The notes beneath the pieces were generated by a model. That model did not search any database. It was given only the letters and a program-made list of their open reading frames with translations, and was not told where the DNA came from. Source: Candidatus Thorarchaeota archaeon (GTDB taxonomy: Archaea; Asgardarchaeota; Thorarchaeia; Thorarchaeales; Thorarchaeaceae). Taken from it: a stretch of DNA of 50,365 nucleotides. The position numbers and the translations under genes were made by a program. The stretch spans positions 1-50,365 of the forward strand of contig RDNZ01000011.1 in NCBI GenBank assembly GCA_011364905.1. Direction: 5' to 3'. Position 1 is the first letter of the stretch. Each line of letters starts with the position of its first letter. Positions 24,514-31,305 of the stretch are shown here, in pieces.

Positions 24514-24834
24514 TTTCTGTAGTTTTAGTAGATCTGGTACTTCACCTTTGGTCTTGAGTTTACCAGCAGAGTATGCCGCCATTGGGCTCTCTGTTTTCTC
24601 AATAATCGAGAAGAATACTGGGGAGTCCATAGTCACTTGAAGCTCGGCATCAGTTTCGCCTTCAGCCACTTCAAGAAGTTCTGCGTCTCCAATCCTCATA
24701 AACATCTTAACATCGATATCAGGAAAGATGAACTGAAGGGTCTTGTTGTACTCTTTGAACCGTCGTTGGATTTTCGGATCCTTGAAGCGTTCTCCGAGCG
24801 ACTGCAGCATTGCCAGAATCGTCTCTTTGGTCAT
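24502..24834 (-). CDS. SCP2 sterol/lipid-carrier domain protein
   Basis: A stand-alone SCP2 domain of 110 residues; the fold binds lipids or acyl-CoA in a hydrophobic tunnel. Typical patterns are KTLQFIFPDIDVKMFMRIGDAEL in the strands, EGETDAELQVTMDSPVFFSII, and the C-terminal AYSAGKLKTKGEVPDLLKLQKLL, where the K-[VL]-x-G-x-x-x-x-x-L-x-L motif is characteristic. The ATG at 24834 follows a TATA-like element. A ligand is not evident; presence in a genome with acyl-CoA metabolism makes a lipid or acyl carrier plausible. It overlaps the convergent regulator gene by 12 bases. Confidence 0.82.
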   Translation of the reverse strand: MTKETILAMLQSLGERFKDPKIQRRFKEYNKTLQFIFPDIDVKMFMRIGDAELLEVAEGETDAELQVTMDSPVFFSIIEKTESPMAAYSAGKLKTKGEVPDLLKLQKLLL

Positions 24835-24866
24835 GTAGGCACCGATTAAAGAATTGTATTGTTCGA

Positions 24867-24876
24867 GTTATATTTT
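24867..24876 (-). promoter_or_regulatory. TATA-like promoter of the SCP2 gene
   Basis: The minus strand reads AAAATATAAC, 33-42 bases before the ATG at 24834, the normal archaeal spacing for a very short leader. Confidence 0.45.
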
Positions 24877-24892
24877 CTTGTGCTCAACAGTC

Positions 24893-24902
24893 ATATTTAT
24901 TA
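24893..24902 (+). promoter_or_regulatory. TATA-like promoter of the ten-helix membrane protein
   Basis: ATATTTATTA lies 44-53 bases before the ATG at 24946. Initiation near 24922 would leave a leader carrying GAGAGAG as ribosome-binding site. Confidence 0.45.
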
Positions 24903-24945
24903 ACTATAGTTTTTGGCGACTTCTAATTTCTGTGAGAGAGAAATA

Positions 24946-26025
24946 ATGACAGTTGAAAGCGATTCTAATCAGACAAGTGAATCCACCTCAAAAGCAGCGT
25001 ACTACGTGTGGGTTGGAGGACTTCTGTTTACAGTGATGTTTACGTTGTTGATATGGATGTTAGGTCCATTCCTTGATCCTGTCCTAGCAACACTTCTTCC
25101 GGACCAAGGGGCTGCTTGGTATTTCTGGAAACTGCCAGCTCGTGAATTCATGACGATGTTTATTGTTTGGAGCTTTTACCTCGCACATCAGTTTTCAATC
25201 TGGGCGGCGATATATTGGGCACAAAAGAATCTGACTCAATATCGCGTCAAGCCAACGACTGGCCTTACAAAGTATAACTGGTCAGCAATCATTATCAATC
25301 TGGTATTCATATTGCTGCACCTTATCCAGACCCATATCTGGTTTGACGGCCTTGCACAGGATGTACCAATCTGGACAAGTCAGGGTTCAGTCATTGTTAT
25401 GCTGGTGATTGTTCTCATCATTGAGAATCCTAGACGGGGGCTCTTTCTAGGCAAGAAGATGGGAAAGCCAATGACAGTCAGTGTGTCTGGGTTTTTCAGA
25501 AGAAATCACCCCTACATCATTGCTTGGGCGATTGTCTACACATTTTGGTTCCACCCCATGGCGTATGACCCGCAATTACTGAGCGGCTTCTTCTACATGT
25601 TTTTGCTCTTCACTCAAATCTCGTTGGCGTACACTGTTGTACATGTGAATAAGGGATGGATAGTGTTACTGGAGAGCTTCGTCGGTATTCATGCATTTAT
25701 TGTGGCTACAACTACAGCCTCTCAAGCAGCGATAGGAATCTGGGTGATGTTTGCGACTGGATTTGCCTTCATGTTTGTCTTCACATACATGTTTATTTTC
25801 AAGGTGAGAAAAGAAATTAAATTGGGAGTAATTGCTGGATACATTTCAGCTTTGGTTTGGATCTACTTGCCAAGCCAATATGGAGGATATGGAAGAGACC
25901 TGAGCTATCTCATGCGGCTGGAGTTTCTTTGGATTCCAATCATCCTCTATCTACTTGCCATAGTTTTCTCTGCAATTGTATTTCTCTACATCAAGCTGAG
26001 GCGGTCTAGAACACAGGAACATTAG
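24946..26025 (+). CDS. Ten-helix membrane protein of unknown function
   Basis: Not recognised. The 359-residue product from the ATG at 24946 (GAGAGAG just upstream; an earlier TTG at 24913 has no support) has a Ser/Thr-rich cytoplasmic or extracellular start and about ten hydrophobic helices. Many of these carry aromatic residues and single histidines (FYLAHQFSIWAAIYW; LVFILLHLIQTHIWF; FWFHPMAY). Intramembrane His and Trp residues could suggest redox or metal roles, but no known haem or quinone motif is evident. It is a single-gene unit between its own TATA-like element and a stem-loop terminator. Confidence 0.68.
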   Translation: MTVESDSNQTSESTSKAAYYVWVGGLLFTVMFTLLIWMLGPFLDPVLATLLPDQGAAWYFWKLPAREFMTMFIVWSFYLAHQFSIWAAIYWAQKNLTQYRVKPTTGLTKYNWSAIIINLVFILLHLIQTHIWFDGLAQDVPIWTSQGSVIVMLVIVLIIENPRRGLFLGKKMGKPMTVSVSGFFRRNHPYIIAWAIVYTFWFHPMAYDPQLLSGFFYMFLLFTQISLAYTVVHVNKGWIVLLESFVGIHAFIVATTTASQAAIGIWVMFATGFAFMFVFTYMFIFKVRKEIKLGVIAGYISALVWIYLPSQYGGYGRDLSYLMRLEFLWIPIILYLLAIVFSAIVFLYIKLRRSRTQEH

Positions 26026-26028
26026 GGC

Positions 26029-26053
26029 AGGGGAGTGGGTGTACTATTCCCCT
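26029..26053 (+). terminator. Stem-loop after the ten-helix membrane protein
   Basis: AGGGGAGT, 9-base loop, ATTCCCCT: an 8-bp stem with one G-T wobble, starting 3 bases after the stop codon and followed by a short pyrimidine stretch. Likely a 3' end or mRNA-stabilising hairpin. Confidence 0.5.
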
Positions 26054-26098
26054 CAGTCCTTTCAATTAGCCTCATAAAGAGGTCACTGTCAAATTGTG

Positions 26099-26116
26099 TT
26101 AGAACACGTGTTCTAA
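26099..26116. promoter_or_regulatory. Perfect 18-bp palindrome upstream of the first hdrA
   Basis: TTAGAACACGTGTTCTAA is completely self-complementary. It is located about 40 bp upstream of the TATA-like element of the 1034-residue HdrA gene and about 95 bp before its ATG. A perfect 18-bp palindrome is not expected by chance at such a site and is of operator size for a dimeric regulator. I found no second copy in the other intergenic regions of the window when reading by eye. The binding protein is unknown. Confidence 0.6.
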
Positions 26117-26153
26117 TGAAATTAATTAACGCTGTGAAGCTCATGTCAGAAAG

Positions 26154-26160
26154 ATTATAT
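26154..26160 (+). promoter_or_regulatory. TATA-like promoter of the first hdrA
   Basis: ATTATAT lies 51-57 bases before the ATG at 26211. Initiation near 26185 would give a leader of about 26 bases containing GGAG at 26199-26202, 8 bases before the ATG. Confidence 0.45.
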
Positions 26161-26210
26161 CGCCCGTCACAATGCTCAATGTATCATAATGGCATCTTGG
26201 AGAATGTTCT

Positions 26211-29200
26211 ATGGTTAGCAAGTCAGCCAAGAAAGCGGAACACAAGACCAAACCAACTGATGTCCTTGTCATAGGAGGCGGTATGGCAGGTATCAATGCC
26301 TCATTAGGACTTGCCAATGGCGGCCACCATGCCCATATGATTGAGAAGTCAGTGAACATTGGTGGAAACTATGTTGCCATTTACAAGATATTCCCGGCGC
26401 TGGAATGCTCAGCCTGTGTTATGACTCCACTCACATCATTTGTTGGTAAACATCCAAACATCACAATCCATCCTCTGTCAACTGTTGAGAAGGTGACTGG
26501 AAAAGCTGGTGATTTCACCGTCACAATTCGAAAGAGGGCTCGCTATGTGAATGAAGAGAAGTGTACAGGCTGTCAGCTTTGTATTCGATCGTGCCCAGTT
26601 GAGGTACCAAACGAATACGATAAGGGACTCTCTCTTCGAAAAGCCATCTACATGAATTTCCCGCAACAGATACCACTTATTGCAACGATTGACAGGGATG
26701 CATGTATTGGTTGTGGGACTTGTGCATCGGTCTGTCCTCAAGACTGCATTATGTACGACGATAAAGACAAAGTGTACGAGCTGAATGTAGGCTCAATAAT
26801 CATGGCCACAGGTTTTCAGGAGTACCGACCTTTAGACTACGGCGAGTATGGATATGGAATATATCCAAATGTTGTAACATCCCTGGAATACGACAGGCAG
26901 AGTCATCCGACTGGACCTACTGACTCGCACATGGTTCGTCCTTCTGATGGCAAGGAACCTGAGAAAATCCTGTTTGTGAATTGTGTTGGGAGCAGAGATG
27001 TGCGAGAGAACATCAGCGGGTATTCAAAACACTGCAATCGGGTGTGTTGTTCATTTGGTCTAAAGCTTGCGCAGGTTACAAGGATGCACTATCCTGAAGA
27101 TCACTGCAAGATTATCTATACCTATATGGACATGAGAACTGCTGGAAAGGCTCTCGAGGAATTCTTGTGGGATTCCCAGAAGAATCGCGGCATTGATTTC
27201 ATTCGTGGACGGGTATCTGAGATTCAAGAGAACCCTGACACCCACGATCTCTTCGTTAAGATGGAGAACACAGATACTGGAGAGATTATCGAGATTGATG
27301 ATATTTCCATGGTGGTGCTCAACGCAAGTTTCAGACCAAGTGAGGGTTCTGCAGAGCTTGCCAAGATTCTCAATATCGATCTTGACGAGGCGGGATGGGT
27401 AAAGGAGAAGCATGCAAATGCAGCAGCTCTTGAAACAAATCGCCCCGGAGTTTTCGTAGCGGGTTGCGCACATGGCCCCAGAGATGGTACGGATAGTGTT
27501 AATGAGGGAAAAGGTGCAGCGATGGCGGCGCACAGCATTCTACCTGTTCCTACCCCTGAGCCTGTGCCCGAGATTCCTCCAGCTGAACTCGGTGACGAAC
27601 CTCGCGTGGGTGTATTCATCTGTCACTGCGGTGGGATCATTGGTAATGAGATAAGCTCACCAGGCCTAGCAGAATGGGCAAAGGATCTACCACATGTCGC
27701 TTATGCAACAGATTACATCTTCATGTGTAGCGATCCAGGCCAGCAGCTCGTCACTGACGCAATAAAGGAGCACAAGCTGAATCGTGTGGTCGTAGGTTCA
27801 TGCTCACCCCTACAACACGAGTCAACATTTAGACATGCTTTGGAAGCTGCAGGTTTATCAGGCTACTATTTGGTCGGACCAGTCGGTCTCAGAGAACATC
27901 TTGCACTGGTCCATGTTAGCGAAGATCCAGAGGTAAGACAAGAGAAAGCGCAGGATATGATTCGTAGCGCGGTCGCAAAAGCTATCAACAATGAAGAGGT
28001 GCCTCTGAAAAAAGTGGAAGTCACCCCTGTATCAATGGTGGTTGGCGGAGGCGTTTCAGGAATGACCGCAGCTCTTGATATTGCACGAAAAGGATTCAAC
28101 GTGGTCCTTGTGGAGAAACAAGATAAGCTTGGAGGCAGACTCAATGAACTCTCACATGTCTTTCCCAAACTGGAGTCAGCACAAGACATTGTAGACGATC
28201 TTATTTCAAGGACAGAGAAGAACAAAAGGATACAAGTGCTTCTGAACTCCAAAGTTGTGGAACGCGATGGGGCCTACGGGAACTACGACATTACCGTAGC
28301 TAACACCGAATCCGGTGAGCGGTCTGTTCATCGAATTGGTTCAATGGTGATAACTGTTGGAAATGATGTCTATGAGCCAAAACAAGGCGAGTATGGTTGG
28401 GGTGAAGTTCCTGGGGTGATATCCACTCTTGAGCTGGAACGAAGGCTACGGAATGGAGAAATCAAGAAACCGCCCAAAAACCCAGTGTTCATTCACTGCG
28501 TTGGCTCACGACAGAATCCCGGAGAGGGAAATCGATACTGTTCAAGAGTATGCTGTTCGGCTGTTATTGCAATGCAGCATCAACTGGTAGAGATGTTCCC
28601 TGAGATTAAGATATTCTCAGCATTCAAAGAACACATCCGTCCATTCCCCAAGGGCATGGAAGAAATGTGGCGAGAGAATAGACAAAACGGCGTGGCTTAC
28701 CTTAGATGGGTTCGTGAACAACCAGTGACCGTCGAGAAGGATCCTGATGGTGACTCCGCCATCGTTACAGTCTATGACACGCTCTTACAACAGACCATCA
28801 AAATCAAGTCTGATATGGTGGTGCTAGCTCTGGGACTTGAGGCACCACATGATGTCAACGAATTTGCAAAAGCGATGGGCATCAATCGTGGTCAAGATGG
28901 GTTCCTCGCAGAGATGCATATGAAGTACAAGCCAGTGGAAACCACAGTGCCGGGTGTCTTCCTAGGTGTGACTTATGCGAAGAGCATAGGAGACTCAATC
29001 AATCAGGCGCGCGCTGCGGCGAGTGAGGCATGTATTCCATTGAATCTTGGCACTGTGGAGATTGAACTTCTTACTGCAGAAGTGAACCAAGATCTATGCG
29101 TAGGGTGTGACCTATGCCATTATTCTGACATTTGTCCATATGATGCTATTTCAATGATGGAAGTGGAGCCAGGTGTGAAGAAGAGTGTCACCGACGAGAT

Positions 29201-29315
29201 GCGGTGTGAGGGGTGTGGTGCATGTTGTGCCATCTGTCCCACTGGAGCTCGAGACCTCCGTTGGTGGAGGGAAAAGAGCATACTACAAGAAACTGAAGAG
29301 ATGCTGAGGGAGTGA
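26211..29315 (+). CDS. hdrA: HdrA-like flavoprotein, 1034 residues, duplicated FAD/4Fe-4S architecture
   Basis: Related to heterodisulfide reductase subunit A, the flavin-bifurcating core of methanogen Hdr. Residues 1-445 form an extra module: FAD motif GGGMAG at 22-27, a CSAC pair (C65, C68) after the FP-x-LE motif, and two 4Fe-4S clusters (C118/C121/C124/C128 and C165/C168/C171/C175). Canonical HdrA starts about residue 465 (VGVFICHCGG). It continues with LNRVVVGSCSPLQHE, a second FAD motif VGGGVSGMTA near 611 and two C-terminal 4Fe-4S clusters (C963-C975 and C999-C1009). The usual NIREHCSWVH reads VGLREHLALVH here, so one cysteine is missing. No HdrB/HdrC follows on this strand; an unknown 190-residue gene starts 4 bases later. 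Confidence 0.9.
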   Translation: MVSKSAKKAEHKTKPTDVLVIGGGMAGINASLGLANGGHHAHMIEKSVNIGGNYVAIYKIFPALECSACVMTPLTSFVGKHPNITIHPLSTVEKVTGKAGDFTVTIRKRARYVNEEKCTGCQLCIRSCPVEVPNEYDKGLSLRKAIYMNFPQQIPLIATIDRDACIGCGTCASVCPQDCIMYDDKDKVYELNVGSIIMATGFQEYRPLDYGEYGYGIYPNVVTSLEYDRQSHPTGPTDSHMVRPSDGKEPEKILFVNCVGSRDVRENISGYSKHCNRVCCSFGLKLAQVTRMHYPEDHCKIIYTYMDMRTAGKALEEFLWDSQKNRGIDFIRGRVSEIQENPDTHDLFVKMENTDTGEIIEIDDISMVVLNASFRPSEGSAELAKILNIDLDEAGWVKEKHANAAALETNRPGVFVAGCAHGPRDGTDSVNEGKGAAMAAHSILPVPTPEPVPEIPPAELGDEPRVGVFICHCGGIIGNEISSPGLAEWAKDLPHVAYATDYIFMCSDPGQQLVTDAIKEHKLNRVVVGSCSPLQHESTFRHALEAAGLSGYYLVGPVGLREHLALVHVSEDPEVRQEKAQDMIRSAVAKAINNEEVPLKKVEVTPVSMVVGGGVSGMTAALDIARKGFNVVLVEKQDKLGGRLNELSHVFPKLESAQDIVDDLISRTEKNKRIQVLLNSKVVERDGAYGNYDITVANTESGERSVHRIGSMVITVGNDVYEPKQGEYGWGEVPGVISTLELERRLRNGEIKKPPKNPVFIHCVGSRQNPGEGNRYCSRVCCSAVIAMQHQLVEMFPEIKIFSAFKEHIRPFPKGMEEMWRENRQNGVAYLRWVREQPVTVEKDPDGDSAIVTVYDTLLQQTIKIKSDMVVLALGLEAPHDVNEFAKAMGINRGQDGFLAEMHMKYKPVETTVPGVFLGVTYAKSIGDSINQARAAASEACIPLNLGTVEIELLTAEVNQDLCVGCDLCHYSDICPYDAISMMEVEPGVKKSVTDEMRCEGCGACCAICPTGARDLRWWREKSILQETEEMLRE

Positions 29316-29319
29316 AACC

Positions 29320-29892
29320 TTGGTCTCACTAGATGGACTTCTGGCGGGTTGGGCAGTTCTGAATGACTTATTGGGGGCTCTGAAAGAGAAGGACGTCTTC
29401 ATTCCTGATCTGACCTATGCGGACCTCAGAAACTCAAAGATGAGTTTAGAGTATCTCCGTTCATTCGAGAGCGAGATTAAGTCTGGATTACAGAGCGAAG
29501 ACGACAATCGGCTTCAGACTGAAATGGAGATTCAAATTCAAAGGCTTCGAGATACACTCATGGTCTGGGCTGAGGAGAAAGCAGGTGCCGAGTATAGGAA
29601 ATCATGGGATGTACGATTCGACAGTGCAATCAGAGGAGAGAGTGAGAAATACAAACCTGAACCTCAAGTGCACATCTCAGACATTCCTAGGGACAAAGAT
29701 GTAGGATTCTTCCGTATCAAGTTGCCAGAAGACATCCCAGTGGAGATTGTTTCTGAGATGGCAGAAGACTGTATGGTGAACATCTCATTGGATGGTGAGA
29801 GACACCTTCAGGTAAGTGGCAAGAGAGAATGCGTCAGGGATGCAATGAAGAGACTTGGGCAGCTTTTCTATGGCGATAGCAAGCTAGAGTAA
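29320..29892 (+). CDS. Unknown protein coupled to hdrA (possibly DUF2096-like)
   Basis: Not confidently recognised; from memory it resembles archaeal DUF2096 proteins. The 190-residue product has a helical, charged N-terminal two-thirds (LAGWAVLNDLLGALKEKD; LEYLRSFESEIKSGL; ETEMEIQIQRLRDTLMVWAEE in short). The C-terminal alpha/beta portion (FFRIKLPEDIPVEIVSEMAE, then VNISLDGERHLQVSG) resembles a small RNA- or nucleotide-binding fold. It has only two cysteines, so it is not an iron-sulfur protein. It starts with a TTG at 29320, 4 bases after hdrA, with GAGGGAG upstream, so it is almost certainly co-translated with hdrA. A role as assembly factor or extra Hdr subunit is conceivable. Confidence 0.62.
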   Translation: MVSLDGLLAGWAVLNDLLGALKEKDVFIPDLTYADLRNSKMSLEYLRSFESEIKSGLQSEDDNRLQTEMEIQIQRLRDTLMVWAEEKAGAEYRKSWDVRFDSAIRGESEKYKPEPQVHISDIPRDKDVGFFRIKLPEDIPVEIVSEMAEDCMVNISLDGERHLQVSGKRECVRDAMKRLGQLFYGDSKLE

Positions 29893-29907
29893 TGGCTTGT
29901 TGGGGTT

Positions 29908-30783
29908 CTAGATTCCAAGTATTTGTTTGATTGGATCCAATGGCACCCTGTTCAGTTCATAACCTAGAGGCTCAGGATCAATGCCCATAGCCAGACCCAA
30001 AACTTGAGTGACGAAAAGAGCTGGTAACTCTATGGAATTGCCTTCGTCATCCTTAAGCCCGAGTTGTTGAATGTCAAACTGGGTGTGGCACGCGGGGCAG
30101 TTTGTGACAACACAGTTGGCTCCCGCACCATTGGCAGATATCATTTTCTCTCGGAGTATCTTTGTCGCAACCTCTTCGCTTGAAATGAGGAGTGGCGAAC
30201 CACAGCAGCTTAGTTTACGGTCCCAATGAACACTGGTTGCTCCAGTCAGTTCAATCAATTCATCGACCTTTTGAGGTAACTCAGGATCATCAAAACCTGC
30301 GACAATGGATGGACGTATGAGGTGGCAACCGGGGTGAAAGGCGACCTTCAGGCCATCCAAGCGCTTGACAATCTTCTTCTCAATCTCATCCTTCATGTCA
30401 TAGAGGACTTCAACAAAGTGACGGATTTTGACCTTTCCTGTATACTCCAAGCCTAGTGGCTTGAGGGCAGCATTGACTTTTTTCCTGTACGAATCGTCAT
30501 CATGAAGGACATGATCAGTGTCTTTTAGAGAACCAAAGCAGCCGTTGCAAGGAGTGACTATGTTATGGCCTCTCTGTCCTGCCAATGCAATGTTTCGACC
30601 AGAAAGTGAGAGCCAGCTAGTTTCATCAATCGACTTGAGAACAACAGTCCCGCAGCATGATGCACCATCAAAGTCTATTAGCTTAATACCAAGCTCCTTT
30701 GCAACTGCGCGCATGGAGGACTCATAGTTGTTGAATCTGCTTGGAATTGCACAACCGAGAAAAACTTCGTAACTCTGAGTCAT
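29908..30783 (-). CDS. hdrB: HdrB-type CCG-domain protein (pair 1)
   Basis: Heterodisulfide reductase subunit B homologue, 291 residues, with two complete cysteine-rich CCG domains. Cysteines are at 11, 43/44 and 79/82 (first) and 153, 193/194 and 229/232 (second). These ligate two non-cubane 4Fe-4S clusters in the methanogen enzyme. The first domain reads SCCGTVVLKSID rather than the SCCPAPG of the other two HdrB copies here, and the second reads SCCGSPLL rather than CCGAGG, so this copy is divergent. It is the last gene of hdrA(MvhD)-hdrC-hdrB, one base after the hdrC stop, with GGAGGAG just ahead of the ATG at 30783. Confidence 0.9.
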   Translation of the reverse strand: MTQSYEVFLGCAIPSRFNNYESSMRAVAKELGIKLIDFDGASCCGTVVLKSIDETSWLSLSGRNIALAGQRGHNIVTPCNGCFGSLKDTDHVLHDDDSYRKKVNAALKPLGLEYTGKVKIRHFVEVLYDMKDEIEKKIVKRLDGLKVAFHPGCHLIRPSIVAGFDDPELPQKVDELIELTGATSVHWDRKLSCCGSPLLISSEEVATKILREKMISANGAGANCVVTNCPACHTQFDIQQLGLKDDEGNSIELPALFVTQVLGLAMGIDPEPLGYELNRVPLDPIKQILGI

Positions 30784-30784
30784 C

Positions 30785-31303
30785 TTACTCCTCCACCTCC
30801 AGCTTCATGAGCTTGTTCTTATCTAGCAACTTCTTTGTGTCTGCTATGTTCAACTCAGGAACCGGGTCTAACCCGAGATCGTCACGCTCCCATTCTGTAG
30901 GAGCATATAGTCGTCCTGTGTCGTAGAGGGATTGACGAGCTCCGATGTAACCTGCAGGTGTAATTCCCTTCTTGAAGGCCAGGTTCTTCAGGCCGAACAA
31001 GATGTCAGTGATCTCAATTCCCTGCGGGCAACGTTGCTGACATGTATAGCATGTGGTGCAAAGCCACACCATATCGGTTTCGAGAACTTCTTTTAGACCA
31101 AACAGGAGCATCCGCATGACTTCATGTATCTGGATGTTCACCTTGTCTGACACCGGACACCCAGCACTACACTTGGCACACTGGAAACAAGTAGTGAGGT
31201 CTTGTCCACCAATAAGTTTGGAAACCTCATTCGTGAACTCAGCGTCCAATGCTTTGAACTTTTTACCATCAAATGACTTGAATTGACCCCAAGACTCGGT
31301 CAC
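30785..31303 (-). CDS. hdrC: HdrC-type 4Fe-4S protein (pair 1)
   Basis: Electron-transfer subunit linking HdrA to HdrB. The 172-residue protein has two 4Fe-4S sites: C39, C42, C45 and C49 (CFQCAKCSAGCP) and C82, C85, C88 and C92 (CTTCYTCQQRCP). The middle sequence IQIHEVMRMLLFGLKEVL is the usual HdrC spacer. The GTG at 31303 is 2 bases after the hdrA stop, with GAGGCG upstream, and hdrB follows after one base. The tight spacing of the three genes supports a physical HdrABC complex with the MvhD-fused HdrA. Confidence 0.93.
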   Translation of the reverse strand: MTESWGQFKSFDGKKFKALDAEFTNEVSKLIGGQDLTTCFQCAKCSAGCPVSDKVNIQIHEVMRMLLFGLKEVLETDMVWLCTTCYTCQQRCPQGIEITDILFGLKNLAFKKGITPAGYIGARQSLYDTGRLYAPTEWERDDLGLDPVPELNIADTKKLLDKNKLMKLEVEE

Positions 31304-31305
31304 TC

